A stretch of DNA of 64,000 bases, from contig CAVYQS010000012.1 of assembly GCA_963770765.1 (NCBI GenBank), forward strand, positions 434,001-498,000. Direction: 5' to 3'. Under the pieces are notes generated by a model. It was not told the origin of the DNA and did no database searches. It saw only the letters and a list, made by a program, of their open reading frames with translations. Position 1 is the first letter of the stretch, and each line of letters starts with the position of its first letter. Position numbers and translations under genes: made by a program. The DNA is from CAVPCY01 sp963770765 (lineage in GTDB: Bacteria; Actinomycetota; Coriobacteriia; Anaerosomatales; PHET01). Positions 19,303-28,503 of this stretch are shown here, piece after piece.

Positions 19303-19864
19303 TCAGCCCGCCCACCTCTGCGACATACTGCTCGATGAGCTTCGCGTGGTCATCAGCGGAGAGCTTCTCGCCGATGAGCTTGCCCGCGACGGCCACCGAC
19401 AGACTGGCGACCTCGCCCTGGAGCTCGGCGATGGCGGCCTTCTTCTCGGCCTCCATCGCCTCGTGCGCCTTGGCGACGACCAGGGCGGCCTCTTCGTTGG
19501 CCTTGGCGACGATCTCTTCCTTCATCGTCTCCGCGACCTTGCGGCCCTGCTCGATGACCTTTGCGGCGTCTCCGCGAGCCTCGGCCATCTGCTGCTTGTA
19601 CTCGTCGAGCAGACGCTCGGCCTCGACCTTGGTCCCTTCGGCCTTCTCAAGGGACTCGCGGATCTTGGCGGTGCGCTCGTCGAGCATGCCGATGATCGCC
19701 GGCAGCGCGAACTTGTAGAGCAGGATGAACAGGATGATGAACGCAACCCATGCCGGCCAGATGTTGGCGGGATCCGGGTAGACGGACCCGAGCATCTGCT
19801 GGAGCGCGCTACCTTCAGCGGCCCCGCCTGCCTCGGATGCGTACGCTATCTCAGGAAAGAACAC
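19292..19864 (-). CDS. atpF: ATP synthase Fo b subunit
   Basis: Peripheral stalk b subunit, 190 residues. One membrane helix (about residues 38-58, WPAWVAFIILFILLYKFALP) is followed by a long charged, Ala/Glu/Lys-rich coiled coil that dimerises. The first 30 residues look like a short extracytoplasmic leader with a Gly-rich bend, as in many actinobacterial b subunits. It lies between atpE (32 bases) and atpH (overlapping). Confidence 0.92.
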   Translation of the reverse strand: MFFPEIAYASEAGGAAEGSALQQMLGSVYPDPANIWPAWVAFIILFILLYKFALPAIIGMLDERTAKIRESLEKAEGTKVEAERLLDEYKQQMAEARGDAAKVIEQGRKVAETMKEEIVAKANEEAALVVAKAHEAMEAEKKAAIAELQGEVASLSVAVAGKLIGEKLSADDHAKLIEQYVAEVGGLNDN

Positions 19865-19896
19865 GACTTACCTCCGTCCTTCTCGGTCGCTTCCGA

Positions 19897-20112
19897 CTAC
19901 ATCAGGAACGTGAGGACGAAGCCGAGCAGCGCGAGAGCCTCGGTGAAGGCGATCGCGATGAACATCGTCGTCTGGAGCTTGCCGGCCATCTCGGGCTGAC
20001 GGGCCATGGACTCGAGAGCCTTGCCACCGATGATACCGATGCCGAGGCCCGGGCCGATGGCGGCCAGACCGTACGCGATACCCTTACCGATAGCGATGAG
20101 ACCTGCTTCCAC
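19897..20112 (-). CDS. atpE: ATP synthase Fo c subunit (c-ring)
   Basis: The 71-residue proteolipid of the rotor ring with two membrane hairpin helices. The first has the Gly-rich AAIGPGLGIGIIGG packing motif and the second carries the ion-binding Glu at residue 58 (AIAFTEALALLG). A Ser or Thr after that Glu, found in sodium-binding rings, is lacking, so proton coupling is more likely. The start is GTG at 20112, chosen because AAAGGAGGAA sits just upstream. The polar loop SMARQPE matches the family. Confidence 0.95.
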   Translation of the reverse strand: MEAGLIAIGKGIAYGLAAIGPGLGIGIIGGKALESMARQPEMAGKLQTTMFIAIAFTEALALLGFVLTFLM

Positions 20113-20209
20113 TGCACTTCCTCCTTTAACGTTCTACGCCTGTTTCGCAGGCACAGACTTCACTGTCACAAGCCCGACGACATCGGCCGTGGGGCTCAGA
20201 TACCGGTTC

Positions 20210-21091
20210 CTAGTGCTCGGATGCGTGCACCGAGCTCTGAATGTAGACCGCCGTGAGGATCGTGAACACGTAGGCCTGGATGAACGCCACGAACAGCTCG
20301 AACGCGTACATGATGATCAGGAACAGCATCGAGACCGCTCCGGCGAAGAAGCCACCGATGCTCGCCTGCAACGCCGGCTGAACGACCGGCCAGAAGACCA
20401 TCACGAACGCTGTGAAGATGCCGAGAACGATGTGCCCGGCGAACATGTTGGCGAAGAGTCGTACGGCCAGCGTGAGCGGCCGGACCAGGAACGTCGAGAT
20501 GAACTCGAGGATGAAGAGGAACCCGCCGAGAAGAATGCGGCCGCCGAGCCCCATCTCGCGCACACCGGAGGGGATCAGGCTCTTGAAGTAGCCGACGAAC
20601 CCGTTCTTCTTGAAGCCCACCCACACGAAGATGAACCAGGCCGCGAGCGCGAGGGCCGTCGTGCCGCCCATGCTGCCGGCGAACGACTTGCCCCCGGGAA
20701 TCAGCCCGAGAAGGTTCGACGTGAGGATCAGGAAGAAGAACGTCGAGAGCAGGCCCACGTACTTGGGTCCGTCCTTCTCACCGATGACATCGCTGGCCAT
20801 ATCGCGGATGAACTGGACCCCGGCCTCGATCACCGCCACGAACCGGCTGGCGGGCGCCAGGTCGGTCACGTCGCCGCTCTGGGCCGCGAGCGCCATCCTG
20901 CGCTTGGAAGCGTTGGCCGCCACCGTGAACGAGATGGTGACCACGATGGCGGCGATGATCAGCCACGTGGTGTAGTTGGTCAGGACGCCGACGCCGGTCA
21001 CCACCCCGCCGTACATGTCGTCGAACGGCAGCACGGAGAGCTCATGCAGCAGGTGCTCGATCTTTACAGACAGCAACTCCTGAAAATCCAC
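20210..21091 (-). CDS. atpB: ATP synthase Fo a subunit
   Basis: Stator proton-channel subunit, 293 residues, with five to six membrane helices. The helix carrying the essential Arg is present in RPLTLAVRLFANMFAGH, and ELFVAFIQAYVFTILTAVYI forms the last helix. The start is GTG at 21091 with GGGAG upstream. Upstream lies the small atpI-like gene, and downstream atpE follows after 97 bases that include the atpE ribosome-binding site. Confidence 0.95.
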   Translation of the reverse strand: MDFQELLSVKIEHLLHELSVLPFDDMYGGVVTGVGVLTNYTTWLIIAAIVVTISFTVAANASKRRMALAAQSGDVTDLAPASRFVAVIEAGVQFIRDMASDVIGEKDGPKYVGLLSTFFFLILTSNLLGLIPGGKSFAGSMGGTTALALAAWFIFVWVGFKKNGFVGYFKSLIPSGVREMGLGGRILLGGFLFILEFISTFLVRPLTLAVRLFANMFAGHIVLGIFTAFVMVFWPVVQPALQASIGGFFAGAVSMLFLIIMYAFELFVAFIQAYVFTILTAVYIQSSVHASEH

Positions 21092-21107
21092 GCGACCGAC
21101 TCCCTTC

Positions 21108-21488
21108 TTACTGTCGAGTCCCGACAGGTCTGCTCGGCCGGAGCAAACCCGAATACCGGACCACTTCGAACGTGTACAGAACGAGAAAACCGCCCGCGAG
21201 ACAGATCGCGAACGGCTTGAACCCTGAGGGGGCGACGCTCTTGTAGGCCCAGAACGCCAGCGTCACGGCGGCGAGCCGGCCGATGAGCAACAAAGTGGCG
21301 AGCATGAGACCCGCCGAGGAGGACTCGGGCGTGACAAGTCGAAAACTGGAGCGTGAGATAAGAAAGAGGCCTGCAGCACACACAAGACCGAGAACGCCAC
21401 CAACAACCGGGTTACCGAGTGCAGCGATGATATGGGCCAGTACCGTGCTCAGTTGCGCTTCCCCTCTTGCGTGGGCAACGTCGTGCAT
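21108..21488 (-). CDS. atpI: ATP synthase subunit I-like small membrane protein
   Basis: A small protein of up to 126 residues with about four hydrophobic segments, at the head of the atp operon where atpI normally lies. AtpI-type proteins help assemble the c-ring or bring Mg2+ to Fo. Sequence conservation in the family is low, so the call rests on size, topology and position. The start is unsure. The ATG at 21488 has no ribosome-binding site, whereas AGAGGGGAA lies before a CTG about 15 codons further in. Confidence 0.65.
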   Translation of the reverse strand: MHDVAHARGEAQLSTVLAHIIAALGNPVVGGVLGLVCAAGLFLISRSSFRLVTPESSSAGLMLATLLLIGRLAAVTLAFWAYKSVAPSGFKPFAICLAGGFLVLYTFEVVRYSGLLRPSRPVGTRQ

Positions 21489-21670
21489 GGAATGCAGGTG
21501 ACTGCTCCGCTGGCGTGCATGAACGGCGACCGCATCGCGAATGGAACGTGAGCAACGAGCGACGGGTCTTCCGGCTCCTCGGAGCGCGCGAACATCGTAG
21601 CCGAATGCCCTCTGAGGGGCAAGGAGCTTTCAGCCGCTATCCGACAGCGGTCGGTGGCGTGCGTCCAAGC

Positions 21671-22777
21671 TCACTCGTTCGGTGATGGATCGTCCCCTGA
21701 ATCATGGCGGTGAGCAGCCTCGAACAACCCGAGCCAGTACGCCATGACCCCGCTGACCGAGAGCAGCAAGGCGACCGCGGCGAAGCGAAGCGAGCCTGTC
21801 GCGTAGCGCACCGCGTAGGCACCCACCGCGAGCGCGATCGACCATACGTAGATGATCAGCACGGTCTGCCGCTGGCTGAAGCCGCGCGTCATCAGCCGGT
21901 GGTGGATGTGGCCGCGATCCGCCTCTTGGATGGGCCGGTTGTGCTTCAAGCGCCGGACGATCGCGGACGCCGTGTCGAAGATCGGCACGCCGATGATGAT
22001 GAGGGGGACCGCCAAGGCGATCGCCGCGGTGGTCTTCATCACTCCGAGCAGAGAGATGGTCGCGAGGGTGAACCCCAGAAACATCGCACCCGAATCGCCC
22101 ATGAAGATCGAGGCTGGATTGAAGTTGTATCGCAGGAATCCGAGACACGCCCCGATGACCGCTGCTGCGAGTGCGGCGGCATCGAGCCGGTTGGCGGGCG
22201 CGGCGAGCACCAGCAGGGTCGTCGCGGCTATCGCGCTCAGTCCTGCCGCCAGGCCGTCGAGGCCGTCGATCAGGTTCATGACGTTGGCGAAGCCCACGAG
22301 GTAGACGACGGTCACCGGGATCGAGAGCAGGCCGAGCAAGATGAGTCCGCCGCCGAAAGGATCGCCCACGTAATCGATGCGGAGCCCCGAGGCCACGACG
22401 ACCCCCGCGGCCAGGATCTGGCCGACCAGTTTGGCGAGCCACGTCAGGTCGAAGATGTCGTCGGCGAGCCCGACGAGAAACATCAACGACAGCCCCGCGC
22501 CCACGCCCAGCATGTTCGCACGCCCGCCGCCGACACCGAGGAAGACCTCGCTCCACCCGAATCGCGCCTCACCGACGATCTGCAGCAGGACCGCACCGGC
22601 CACTCCGGCGAAGATGGCGACGCCGCCCAAGCGTGAGATGGGTGTGGAGTGAACCTTGCGTCCGCCCGGCTGGTCTACGAGCCCATACCGCACCGAGAGA
22701 GCACGCACCCCCGGAGTGACGACCAACGTGATGGCGGCCGCAACGGCGATGAGTGCTGCGTAGTGGAGGGGGCTCAC
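21671..22777 (-). CDS. wecA: Undecaprenyl-phosphate N-acetylglucosaminyl 1-phosphate transferase (WecA/TagO family)
   Basis: A 368-residue polytopic enzyme of the MraY/WecA family that loads a sugar phosphate, usually GlcNAc-1-P, on undecaprenyl phosphate to start an envelope glycopolymer. About ten membrane helices are visible with the cytoplasmic catalytic motifs GLADDIFDL, NLIDGLDGLAAGLS and MGDSGAMFLGF, and the HIHHRLM loop typical of WecA/TagO rather than MraY. The start is GTG at 22777 and overlaps the deaminase stop (GTGA). With the LCP protein and UDP-sugar dehydrogenase at 9473-12453 it suggests a wall-linked polysaccharide. Confidence 0.9.
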   Translation of the reverse strand: MSPLHYAALIAVAAAITLVVTPGVRALSVRYGLVDQPGGRKVHSTPISRLGGVAIFAGVAGAVLLQIVGEARFGWSEVFLGVGGGRANMLGVGAGLSLMFLVGLADDIFDLTWLAKLVGQILAAGVVVASGLRIDYVGDPFGGGLILLGLLSIPVTVVYLVGFANVMNLIDGLDGLAAGLSAIAATTLLVLAAPANRLDAAALAAAVIGACLGFLRYNFNPASIFMGDSGAMFLGFTLATISLLGVMKTTAAIALAVPLIIIGVPIFDTASAIVRRLKHNRPIQEADRGHIHHRLMTRGFSQRQTVLIIYVWSIALAVGAYAVRYATGSLRFAAVALLLSVSGVMAYWLGLFEAAHRHDSGDDPSPNE

Positions 22778-23244
22778 CCGGTGATGTCCTGAGAGACGGC
22801 GGGCGCCACCCTGCGTGGTACGACTCCCGCCTCGGCGAGGATCTCTTCCGAGAGCGGGTCAGGATACGAGTCCCGAAAGACGATGTCGACGACCCCGGCA
22901 TTGAGCAGGATCTTCGCGCACAGCACGCACGGCTGGTGCGTGCAGTAGGCGATCGCGCCGTCCATGGCGATCCCGTGCTTGGCAGCCTGGATAACCGCGT
23001 TCTGCTCGGCATGGATGCCGCGACACAGCTCGTGGTGGCTGCCCGAGGGGATGTTGCGCTGCTCCCGGATACAACCGACCGCCTCGCAGTGTGCGAGCCC
23101 CTTCGGCACTCCGTTGTAGCCGGTCGCCAGGATGCGTTTGTCCTTCACCAGCACGGCGCCCGTGGCACGCCGCAGGCAGGTGGACCTGCCCGAGACCTGC
23201 TCGGCTATGGACATGAAGTACTCGTCCCAGGAAGGGCGTGGCAT
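22774..23244 (-). CDS. dCMP deaminase family protein
   Basis: A 156-residue zinc-dependent cytidine/deoxycytidylate deaminase. The zinc-binding and catalytic motif HAEQNAV and the paired Cys in CTHQPCVLCAK are intact, with GYNGVPKG near the N-terminus as in dCMP deaminases (ComEB type). It probably makes dUMP from dCMP, the substrate for the thymidylate synthase ThyX encoded at 29469. The ATG at 23244 is taken because a GGGGAGAG stretch precedes it and homologous residues begin there. The next gene upstream is upp, giving a small pyrimidine cluster. Confidence 0.9.
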   Translation of the reverse strand: MPRPSWDEYFMSIAEQVSGRSTCLRRATGAVLVKDKRILATGYNGVPKGLAHCEAVGCIREQRNIPSGSHHELCRGIHAEQNAVIQAAKHGIAMDGAIAYCTHQPCVLCAKILLNAGVVDIVFRDSYPDPLSEEILAEAGVVPRRVAPAVSQDITG

Positions 23245-23261
23245 CCGGGCTCTCTCCCCGA

Positions 23262-23912
23262 CTATTTCGTGCCGAACAGGCGGTCGCCGGCATCGCCCAG
23301 GCCGGGCACGATGTAGCCGTGGTCGTTGAGGTGGCTGTCGACGGCGCATGTGTAGATCTTGATGTCGTCGCAGCACTCGACGACCTCCTGGATGCCCTCC
23401 GGAGCGGCGAGCAGCACGAGCAGGTTGATGTGCCGAGCGCCCTTCTCGCGCAGGAACTCGACGGCTGCGGCGGCGGACCCTCCCGTCGCCAGCATGGGAT
23501 CGACGACGAGCACGTCGCGCTCGGCGATGTCCTCGGGCAGCTTGTGGTAGTACGACACGGGCTTGAGGGTCTCGGGGTCACGATACAGGCCCACGTGGCC
23601 GACCTTAGCCGCGGGGATGAGCTCGAGGATCCCGTCGACCATCCCGAGCCCCGCCCGCAGGATGGGGACGACCGCGACCTTCTTGCCCGCGAGGACCTTG
23701 GTGGTGGTCGTGGTGATGGGCGTCGTGACGGTGGTGTCGGCGAGCTGGAAGTCGCGTGTGGCCTCATAGGCCTCGAGCATCGCGAGCTCCTTGACGAGCT
23801 CCCGGAACTCCTTGGCGCCGGTACCGATGTCGCGCAGGATGGAGAGCTTGTGCTGGACGAGTGGATGGTCGATCACGACCACGTTGCTCGGGAAGCGGCG
23901 AACATCGGTCAT
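23262..23912 (-). CDS. upp: Uracil phosphoribosyltransferase
   Basis: Salvages uracil to UMP with PRPP; 216 residues, near the usual 208-210. Motifs are HPLVQHKLSILRD at the start, PILRAGLGMVDG, the PRPP loop VVDPMLATGGSA and GYIVPGLGDAGDRLFGTK at the C-terminus, all diagnostic for Upp. The ATG at 23912 is preceded by GGAAGGAA. It lies between glyA and the dCMP deaminase gene in the same direction. Confidence 0.95.
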   Translation of the reverse strand: MTDVRRFPSNVVVIDHPLVQHKLSILRDIGTGAKEFRELVKELAMLEAYEATRDFQLADTTVTTPITTTTTKVLAGKKVAVVPILRAGLGMVDGILELIPAAKVGHVGLYRDPETLKPVSYYHKLPEDIAERDVLVVDPMLATGGSAAAAVEFLREKGARHINLLVLLAAPEGIQEVVECCDDIKIYTCAVDSHLNDHGYIVPGLGDAGDRLFGTK

Positions 23913-23946
23913 CGCGTTCGTTCCTTCCAGGGCGGGGCTTTCGGGT

Positions 23947-25194
23947 CTAGAGCTCAGGATAGAGCGGGTGCTTTGCCAGAAGTGCTTCGACCTCCGTGCT
24001 GATGCTCTCGAGCGCGGCCGCGTCCTCACGCTTGAAGATCGCGTTGGCGAGCAGGCAACCCACGGTGTGCGCCTCGCCCTCCGTGAAGCCGCGCGTGGTC
24101 ATCGCCGCGGAGCCCACGCGGATACCGCTGGTGACGAAGGGACCCTCCGGGTCGTTGGGGATGGCGTTCTTGTTGACCGTGAAGCCGACCTCTTCGAGGA
24201 GCTTCTCGGCATCCTTGCCGGTGATGGAGGCCGGACGCAGGTCGACGAGCATCAGGTGGTTGTCGGTACCGCCCGAGATGAGGCGAAGCCCGCACTCGAC
24301 CATTGCCGCACCCATCGCCTTGGCGTTGATGACCACCTGGTCGATGTAGGTCTTGAACTCAGGCTGCTGCGCCTCTTTGAACGCCACCGCCTTGGCGGCG
24401 ATGATGTGCTCGAGCGGGCCGCCTTGCAGCCCGGGGAAGACCGCCTTGTCGAGCGCGGTCGCCCACTCCTCCTTACACAGCACGAAGCCGGAGCGCGGAC
24501 CGCGCAGCGTCTTGTGCGACGTCGAGGTCACGAAGTCGGCATACGGGACCGGCGACGGGTGCGCACCCGTGGCCACCAGGCCGGCGATGTGCGCCATGTC
24601 GACCATCAGCACCGCACCGATCTCCTTGGCGATCGCTCCGAAGCGCTCGAAGTCGATGACGCGCGGATACGCCGAGGCGCCTGCGATGATCATCTTGGGA
24701 CGATGCTCCTTGGCGAGGCTTTCCACCTCGTCGTAGTCGATCGTCTCGGTCTCCGGGTCGAGCCCGTAGGCCACGATGTCGAACCACTTCCCCGAGAAGT
24801 TCACCGGGGAGCCGTGCGTCAGGTGCCCGCCATGGGCGAGACTCATCCCGAGCACCGTGTCGCCGGGCGTCAGCGCGGCATAGTAGACGGCCATGTTGGC
24901 CTGGGCGCCCGCGTGCGGCTGCACATTGGCGTGATCGGCTCCGAACAGCTCGCATGCGCGGTCCCGGGCGAGGTCCTCGACCACGTCGACGACTTCGCAG
25001 CCGCCGTAGTAGCGCTTGCCGGGGAGCCCCTCAGCGTACTTGTTCGTCAGGACGGTGCCCGCCGCCTCCAGGACGGCGAGCGAGACGAAGTTCTCGGAGG
25101 CGATGAGCTCGATGGTGCCCCGTTGGCGAGCAAGCTCGGCATCGATCGCGGCGGCTACCTCGGGGTCCTGACGCGGGATGTGGTTCAGTGACAT
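23947..25194 (-). CDS. glyA: Serine hydroxymethyltransferase
   Basis: PLP enzyme that converts serine and tetrahydrofolate to glycine and methylene-THF, the methyl donor for ThyX and other C1 reactions; 415 residues. Visible motifs are IELIASENFVS, KYAEGLPGKRYYGG, VQPHAGAQANMAVY, the PLP-lysine segment TSTSHKTLRGPRSG, and SGIRVGSAAMTTRGF. The ATG is preceded by GAAGAAG. It is in the same strand block as rpiB and upp. Confidence 0.96.
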   Translation of the reverse strand: MSLNHIPRQDPEVAAAIDAELARQRGTIELIASENFVSLAVLEAAGTVLTNKYAEGLPGKRYYGGCEVVDVVEDLARDRACELFGADHANVQPHAGAQANMAVYYAALTPGDTVLGMSLAHGGHLTHGSPVNFSGKWFDIVAYGLDPETETIDYDEVESLAKEHRPKMIIAGASAYPRVIDFERFGAIAKEIGAVLMVDMAHIAGLVATGAHPSPVPYADFVTSTSHKTLRGPRSGFVLCKEEWATALDKAVFPGLQGGPLEHIIAAKAVAFKEAQQPEFKTYIDQVVINAKAMGAAMVECGLRLISGGTDNHLMLVDLRPASITGKDAEKLLEEVGFTVNKNAIPNDPEGPFVTSGIRVGSAAMTTRGFTEGEAHTVGCLLANAIFKREDAAALESISTEVEALLAKHPLYPEL

Positions 25195-25256
25195 CTTCTT
25201 CGACCATGTCCTTTCGCAGTGAGGTCCGCACGGGTGGGTGCCGCCTCGCGTTCGTC

Positions 25257-25709
25257 CTACCGTCCGTTCGAGCCTTCCGCCTCGGTGATCTTGTCGACCC
25301 GCATCTCGTGCCGACCCCCGGCGAAAGCGGTCTCGAGGAAGGCGTCGACGATCTGCTCGTTGACGCCGGCCGGGATGAAGCGTCCGGAAACGGCGACGAC
25401 GTTGGCGTTGTTGTGCTCGCGAGCGAGCTTGGCGAACTCGGGGTCGGTCACATTGACCGCGCGCACGCCGTCGACCTTGTTGGCGGCTATGGCCATGCCG
25501 AGGCCGGTGCCACAGACGAGCACGCCCATCTCAGCATCCCCGGCGGCGACGCTGCGCCCGACCGCCACGGCGTAGTCAGGGTAGTCGACGGATGAATCCG
25601 CCGAATCGGTGCCCAGGTCATCGACCTCATAGCCCTTGTCGGCGAGGTGCTGCCGCAGCCGCTCCTTCTGCTCGTAGCCGGCGTGGTCTGAACCGATCGC
25701 GATGCGCAT
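25257..25709 (-). CDS. rpiB: Ribose-5-phosphate isomerase B
   Basis: Interconverts ribose-5-phosphate and ribulose-5-phosphate in the non-oxidative pentose phosphate pathway; 150 residues as expected for RpiB/LacAB. It opens with the canonical MRIAIGSDHAGYE and has the VDYPDYA segment, the active-site loop VLVCGTGLGMAIAANK and NNANVVAVSGRFI. The small transaldolase at 32212 may act in the same sugar pathway. Confidence 0.95.
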   Translation of the reverse strand: MRIAIGSDHAGYEQKERLRQHLADKGYEVDDLGTDSADSSVDYPDYAVAVGRSVAAGDAEMGVLVCGTGLGMAIAANKVDGVRAVNVTDPEFAKLAREHNNANVVAVSGRFIPAGVNEQIVDAFLETAFAGGRHEMRVDKITEAEGSNGR

Positions 25710-25784
25710 GGAAAGCAGACCCCCTCGATCGAGCTGGCGAAAGCCACGTGATTGTACCTCACGCTCGCGGTGCCATCGGCCAGC

Positions 25785-26435
25785 TCAGTTGTCGACAGAC
25801 TCCCCGTGCGCGACGGCAAGGACCTTCTCGGACGGCACGGCACCTTCGCGCACGATCTGTGGCTCGGCGCCGGTGCAGAGTACGACCGTGGAGGCCATCT
25901 GATGCTCGGTCTCGCCACCATCGAGGACCATGTCGGCGGCTGCGATGATGCGCGGCTCGACCTCGTCGAACGTGCCCGGTGCGGGATTGCCGTGCGTGTT
26001 GGCGGAGGTGGCGAAGATCGGTCCGCCGGAGGCGGCGAGCAGCTCGAGCACGACCTCGTGGTCGGGACTGCGCAGGCCGATCGTGCCGTCGGGTGCCCGG
26101 AAGTCACGAGGTACGCGGTCGCTCGCCTTGACCACGAGCGTCACGGCGCCGGGCCAGAAAGCGTGCGCAAGCCGGTGTGCGTACTCCGGGACGTGAGTCC
26201 CCCAGGTGTCGAGCGCGTCTTCGGTCTCGACGAGCAGCGGGATGGGCAGGTCGGCGGGTCTGACCTTGACTTCGAATATCTCGTGCGGGCCGAACTTGGA
26301 GTCTGCGAGCGCGCCGAGCCCGTAGACCGTCTCCGTGGGGAAGACGACGATCCCGCCGTCACGAAGTACCGTGGCGGCGAGATTGATCACTTCGGCCGAG
26401 GGGTTCTCCGGATCGATATGGTGGTGCTTTGGCAT
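25785..26435 (-). CDS. tsaC: L-threonylcarbamoyladenylate synthase (Sua5/YrdC family)
   Basis: Makes threonylcarbamoyl-AMP for the t6A37 tRNA modification. The 216-residue single-domain protein has the YrdC fold motifs VVFPTETVYGLGALA near residue 30, KVRPADLPIPLLVE, FWPGAVTLVV, and GPIFATSANTHGNPAP. It lacks the extra Sua5 C-terminal domain, so it is the TsaC-like short form. It sits just downstream of prmC, as in many bacteria where release-factor methylation and t6A genes are neighbours. Confidence 0.92.
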   Translation of the reverse strand: MPKHHHIDPENPSAEVINLAATVLRDGGIVVFPTETVYGLGALADSKFGPHEIFEVKVRPADLPIPLLVETEDALDTWGTHVPEYAHRLAHAFWPGAVTLVVKASDRVPRDFRAPDGTIGLRSPDHEVVLELLAASGGPIFATSANTHGNPAPGTFDEVEPRIIAAADMVLDGGETEHQMASTVVLCTGAEPQIVREGAVPSEKVLAVAHGESVDN

Positions 26436-26478
26436 AGTTGACCGCCTCCTGTATCCGCTGCTCTACGGAACGGGCGGG

Positions 26479-27349
26479 TCATCCCCTCAGCTTGCCCGAG
26501 ACGATCCTGTCGCGCCCGGCGAGATCGGTGATGACCCTGACCTCTTCATACCACTCTAGTGCTTCTTTCGCCGCCGTTGCGACCCTTCTTTCATCGAGTT
26601 CGACAACGAGGAAACCTCCCGGCCGTGAGCCACTGCGTCGCGTCGCACAGGAGGCGGCGGTAGATGTCCAAGCCGTCCTCCCCGCCGTCGAGCGCGAGAT
26701 GCGGCTCGAAGCCCGCGACTTCAGCGGGCAGGTCAGGCATGTCGGCAGTGGGGATGTAGGGAGGATTCGAGACGATGGCGTCGAGCGCGCCCCGCAGCTC
26801 TGAGGGCAGCGCGCCGAGAAGATCGCCTTGCGAGACGTGGACACGATCGTCGAGCCCGAGCCGCTCGGCGTTGCCCACGGCTGTCGCTGTCGACACCGGG
26901 GAGATGTCACACGCCCACACCTCCGCGGTCGGGTGCTCGTGCGCGATCGCGAGACCCACGCAGCCTGAGCCGGTGCAGACGTCTGCGACCTTGGGAGCGA
27001 GCAGGGGCCGAATCGCGGCGAGCACCTCACCGGTGAGGACCTCGGTTTCCGGTCGCGGGATGAGCACGCCCGGGCGGACCTTGACCACGATGTGTCGAAA
27101 CGCGACCTCGCCGGTGACGTACTGCAGCGGCTCTCCGGCGGCGCGGCGCTTCACCGCTTCTCGGAGCGTGGCGCGTTCCTCCGGCGCCAACGGGCGGTCG
27201 TGGTAGGCGTAGAGTTCGACGCGCGAGAGCCCGGTCGCAGCAGACAGCAGCCACTCGGCGCTACGGCGTGGATGCTCGTCGCCCTTGTCGGCGAGATAGC
27301 CCCGCGTCCAGTCGAGAGCGGTCCGGACCGTCCAGACGTGCTCGGCCAC
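26479..27349 (-). CDS. prmC: Peptide chain release factor N5-glutamine methyltransferase (one extra base near the 3' end)
   Basis: Methylates the Gln of the GGQ motif in RF1/RF2; about 289 residues if repaired. The SAM-binding motif VADVCTGSGCVGLA (about 121-134) and the catalytic NPPYIP at 195-200 are intact. Near 26617 one extra base after QWLTAGG breaks the frame. Removing it restores FLVVELDERRVATAA and a normal C-terminus ending VSGKLRG. Unrepaired, the protein stops about nine codons after the break and loses roughly 45 residues. The GTG start at 27349 follows GGGGAG and begins 12 bases after the prfA stop. Confidence 0.88.
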
Positions 27350-27360
27350 CGCTCCCCTGC

Positions 27361-28434
27361 CTAACCGGCGTTGAAGGCCGCGAGGCGCTCGGCGCGATCG
27401 GCGGCGGCGAGTCCTTCGACGAGCTCGTTGATCTCGCCGGCCATGATCGCCGGCATGTTGTGGACCGTGAGGCCGATCCGATGGTCGGTCACCCGGTCCT
27501 GCGGGTAGTTGTAGGTGCGGATCTTCTCCGAGCGGTCGCCCGAGCCTATCTGGCTGCGCCGCTGTGCGCCGAGCTCGGCCTGCTGCTTCTCGAGCTCCTG
27601 CTCGTAGAGGCGGGCACGCAAGACCCTCATCGCGGCCTCCCGGTTCTGCAGCTGTGACTTCTGGTTCTGCGACTGTACGACCAGCCCGGTGGGCAGATGG
27701 GTGATGCGAACCGCCGAGTCGGTCGTGTTGACCGACTGACCGCCGGGGCCGGACGAACGATAGACGTCGATGCGCAGGTCGTTGGCGTTGATCTCGACCT
27801 CGACGTCCTCGACCTCGGGAAGAACGGCGACCGTCGCGGTCGAGGTGTGGATCCGACCCTGGGACTCGGTCACAGGGACCCGCTGCACGCGGTGGACGCC
27901 CGACTCGAACTTCATCTTCGAGTAGACCTTGTCGCCCTTGACCCGGACGGAGACCTCCTTGAAGCCGCCGGTGTCCGACTCGCTCGCGTCGATCTCCTCG
28001 ACCTTCCACTTCTGGAGCTCCGCATAGCGGGTGTACATGCGGTACAGATCGCCCGCGAAGATGGCGGCCTCGTCGCCGCCCGCGCCGGCACGAACCTCGA
28101 TGATGATGTCCTTGTCGTCGTTCGGGTCGGCGGGAAGCATCATCACCCGCAGCTCGTCCTCAAGGGCCGGGACGCGGGCCTCCAGCTCCTTGGCCTCGTC
28201 GGCAGCGAACTCCTTCATCTCGGGGTCGCTCTCGGTGTGAAGCACCTCTTTGACCTCGTCGAGCTGGTCGAGCACGCCGAGGTACTCGCGGGCCTTCTCG
28301 GCAAGCGGTGTCTGCGCACGCTGCTCTTTGGCCAGGCGCGTGTACTCCTTCTGGTCGGACAGGAGCGCAGGGTCACCGAGTTTCGCGGTGAGCTCGTCGA
28401 ATGAGGCGAGTAGTCTCGTTAGTTTGTCGCGCAT
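27361..28434 (-). CDS. prfA: Peptide chain release factor 1
   Basis: RF1 reads UAA and UAG stop codons and triggers peptide release; 357 residues. The catalytic GGQ is in RSSGPGGQSVNTTDSAVRITH, the PETPTQ-equivalent codon-recognition loop precedes it, and the long N-terminal helical domain is rich in Glu, Lys and Leu. It is the target of the methyltransferase encoded directly downstream. The start has GAACAACC upstream and no strong ribosome-binding site, but the length matches the family. Confidence 0.95.
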   Translation of the reverse strand: MRDKLTRLLASFDELTAKLGDPALLSDQKEYTRLAKEQRAQTPLAEKAREYLGVLDQLDEVKEVLHTESDPEMKEFAADEAKELEARVPALEDELRVMMLPADPNDDKDIIIEVRAGAGGDEAAIFAGDLYRMYTRYAELQKWKVEEIDASESDTGGFKEVSVRVKGDKVYSKMKFESGVHRVQRVPVTESQGRIHTSTATVAVLPEVEDVEVEINANDLRIDVYRSSGPGGQSVNTTDSAVRITHLPTGLVVQSQNQKSQLQNREAAMRVLRARLYEQELEKQQAELGAQRRSQIGSGDRSEKIRTYNYPQDRVTDHRIGLTVHNMPAIMAGEINELVEGLAAADRAERLAAFNAG

Positions 28435-28503
28435 GGTTGTTCAGATCCCTCGATGAAGGCCGTGACGGACGGGCAGTGCCTCAACATGGTAGAACCGCTA
28501 TCG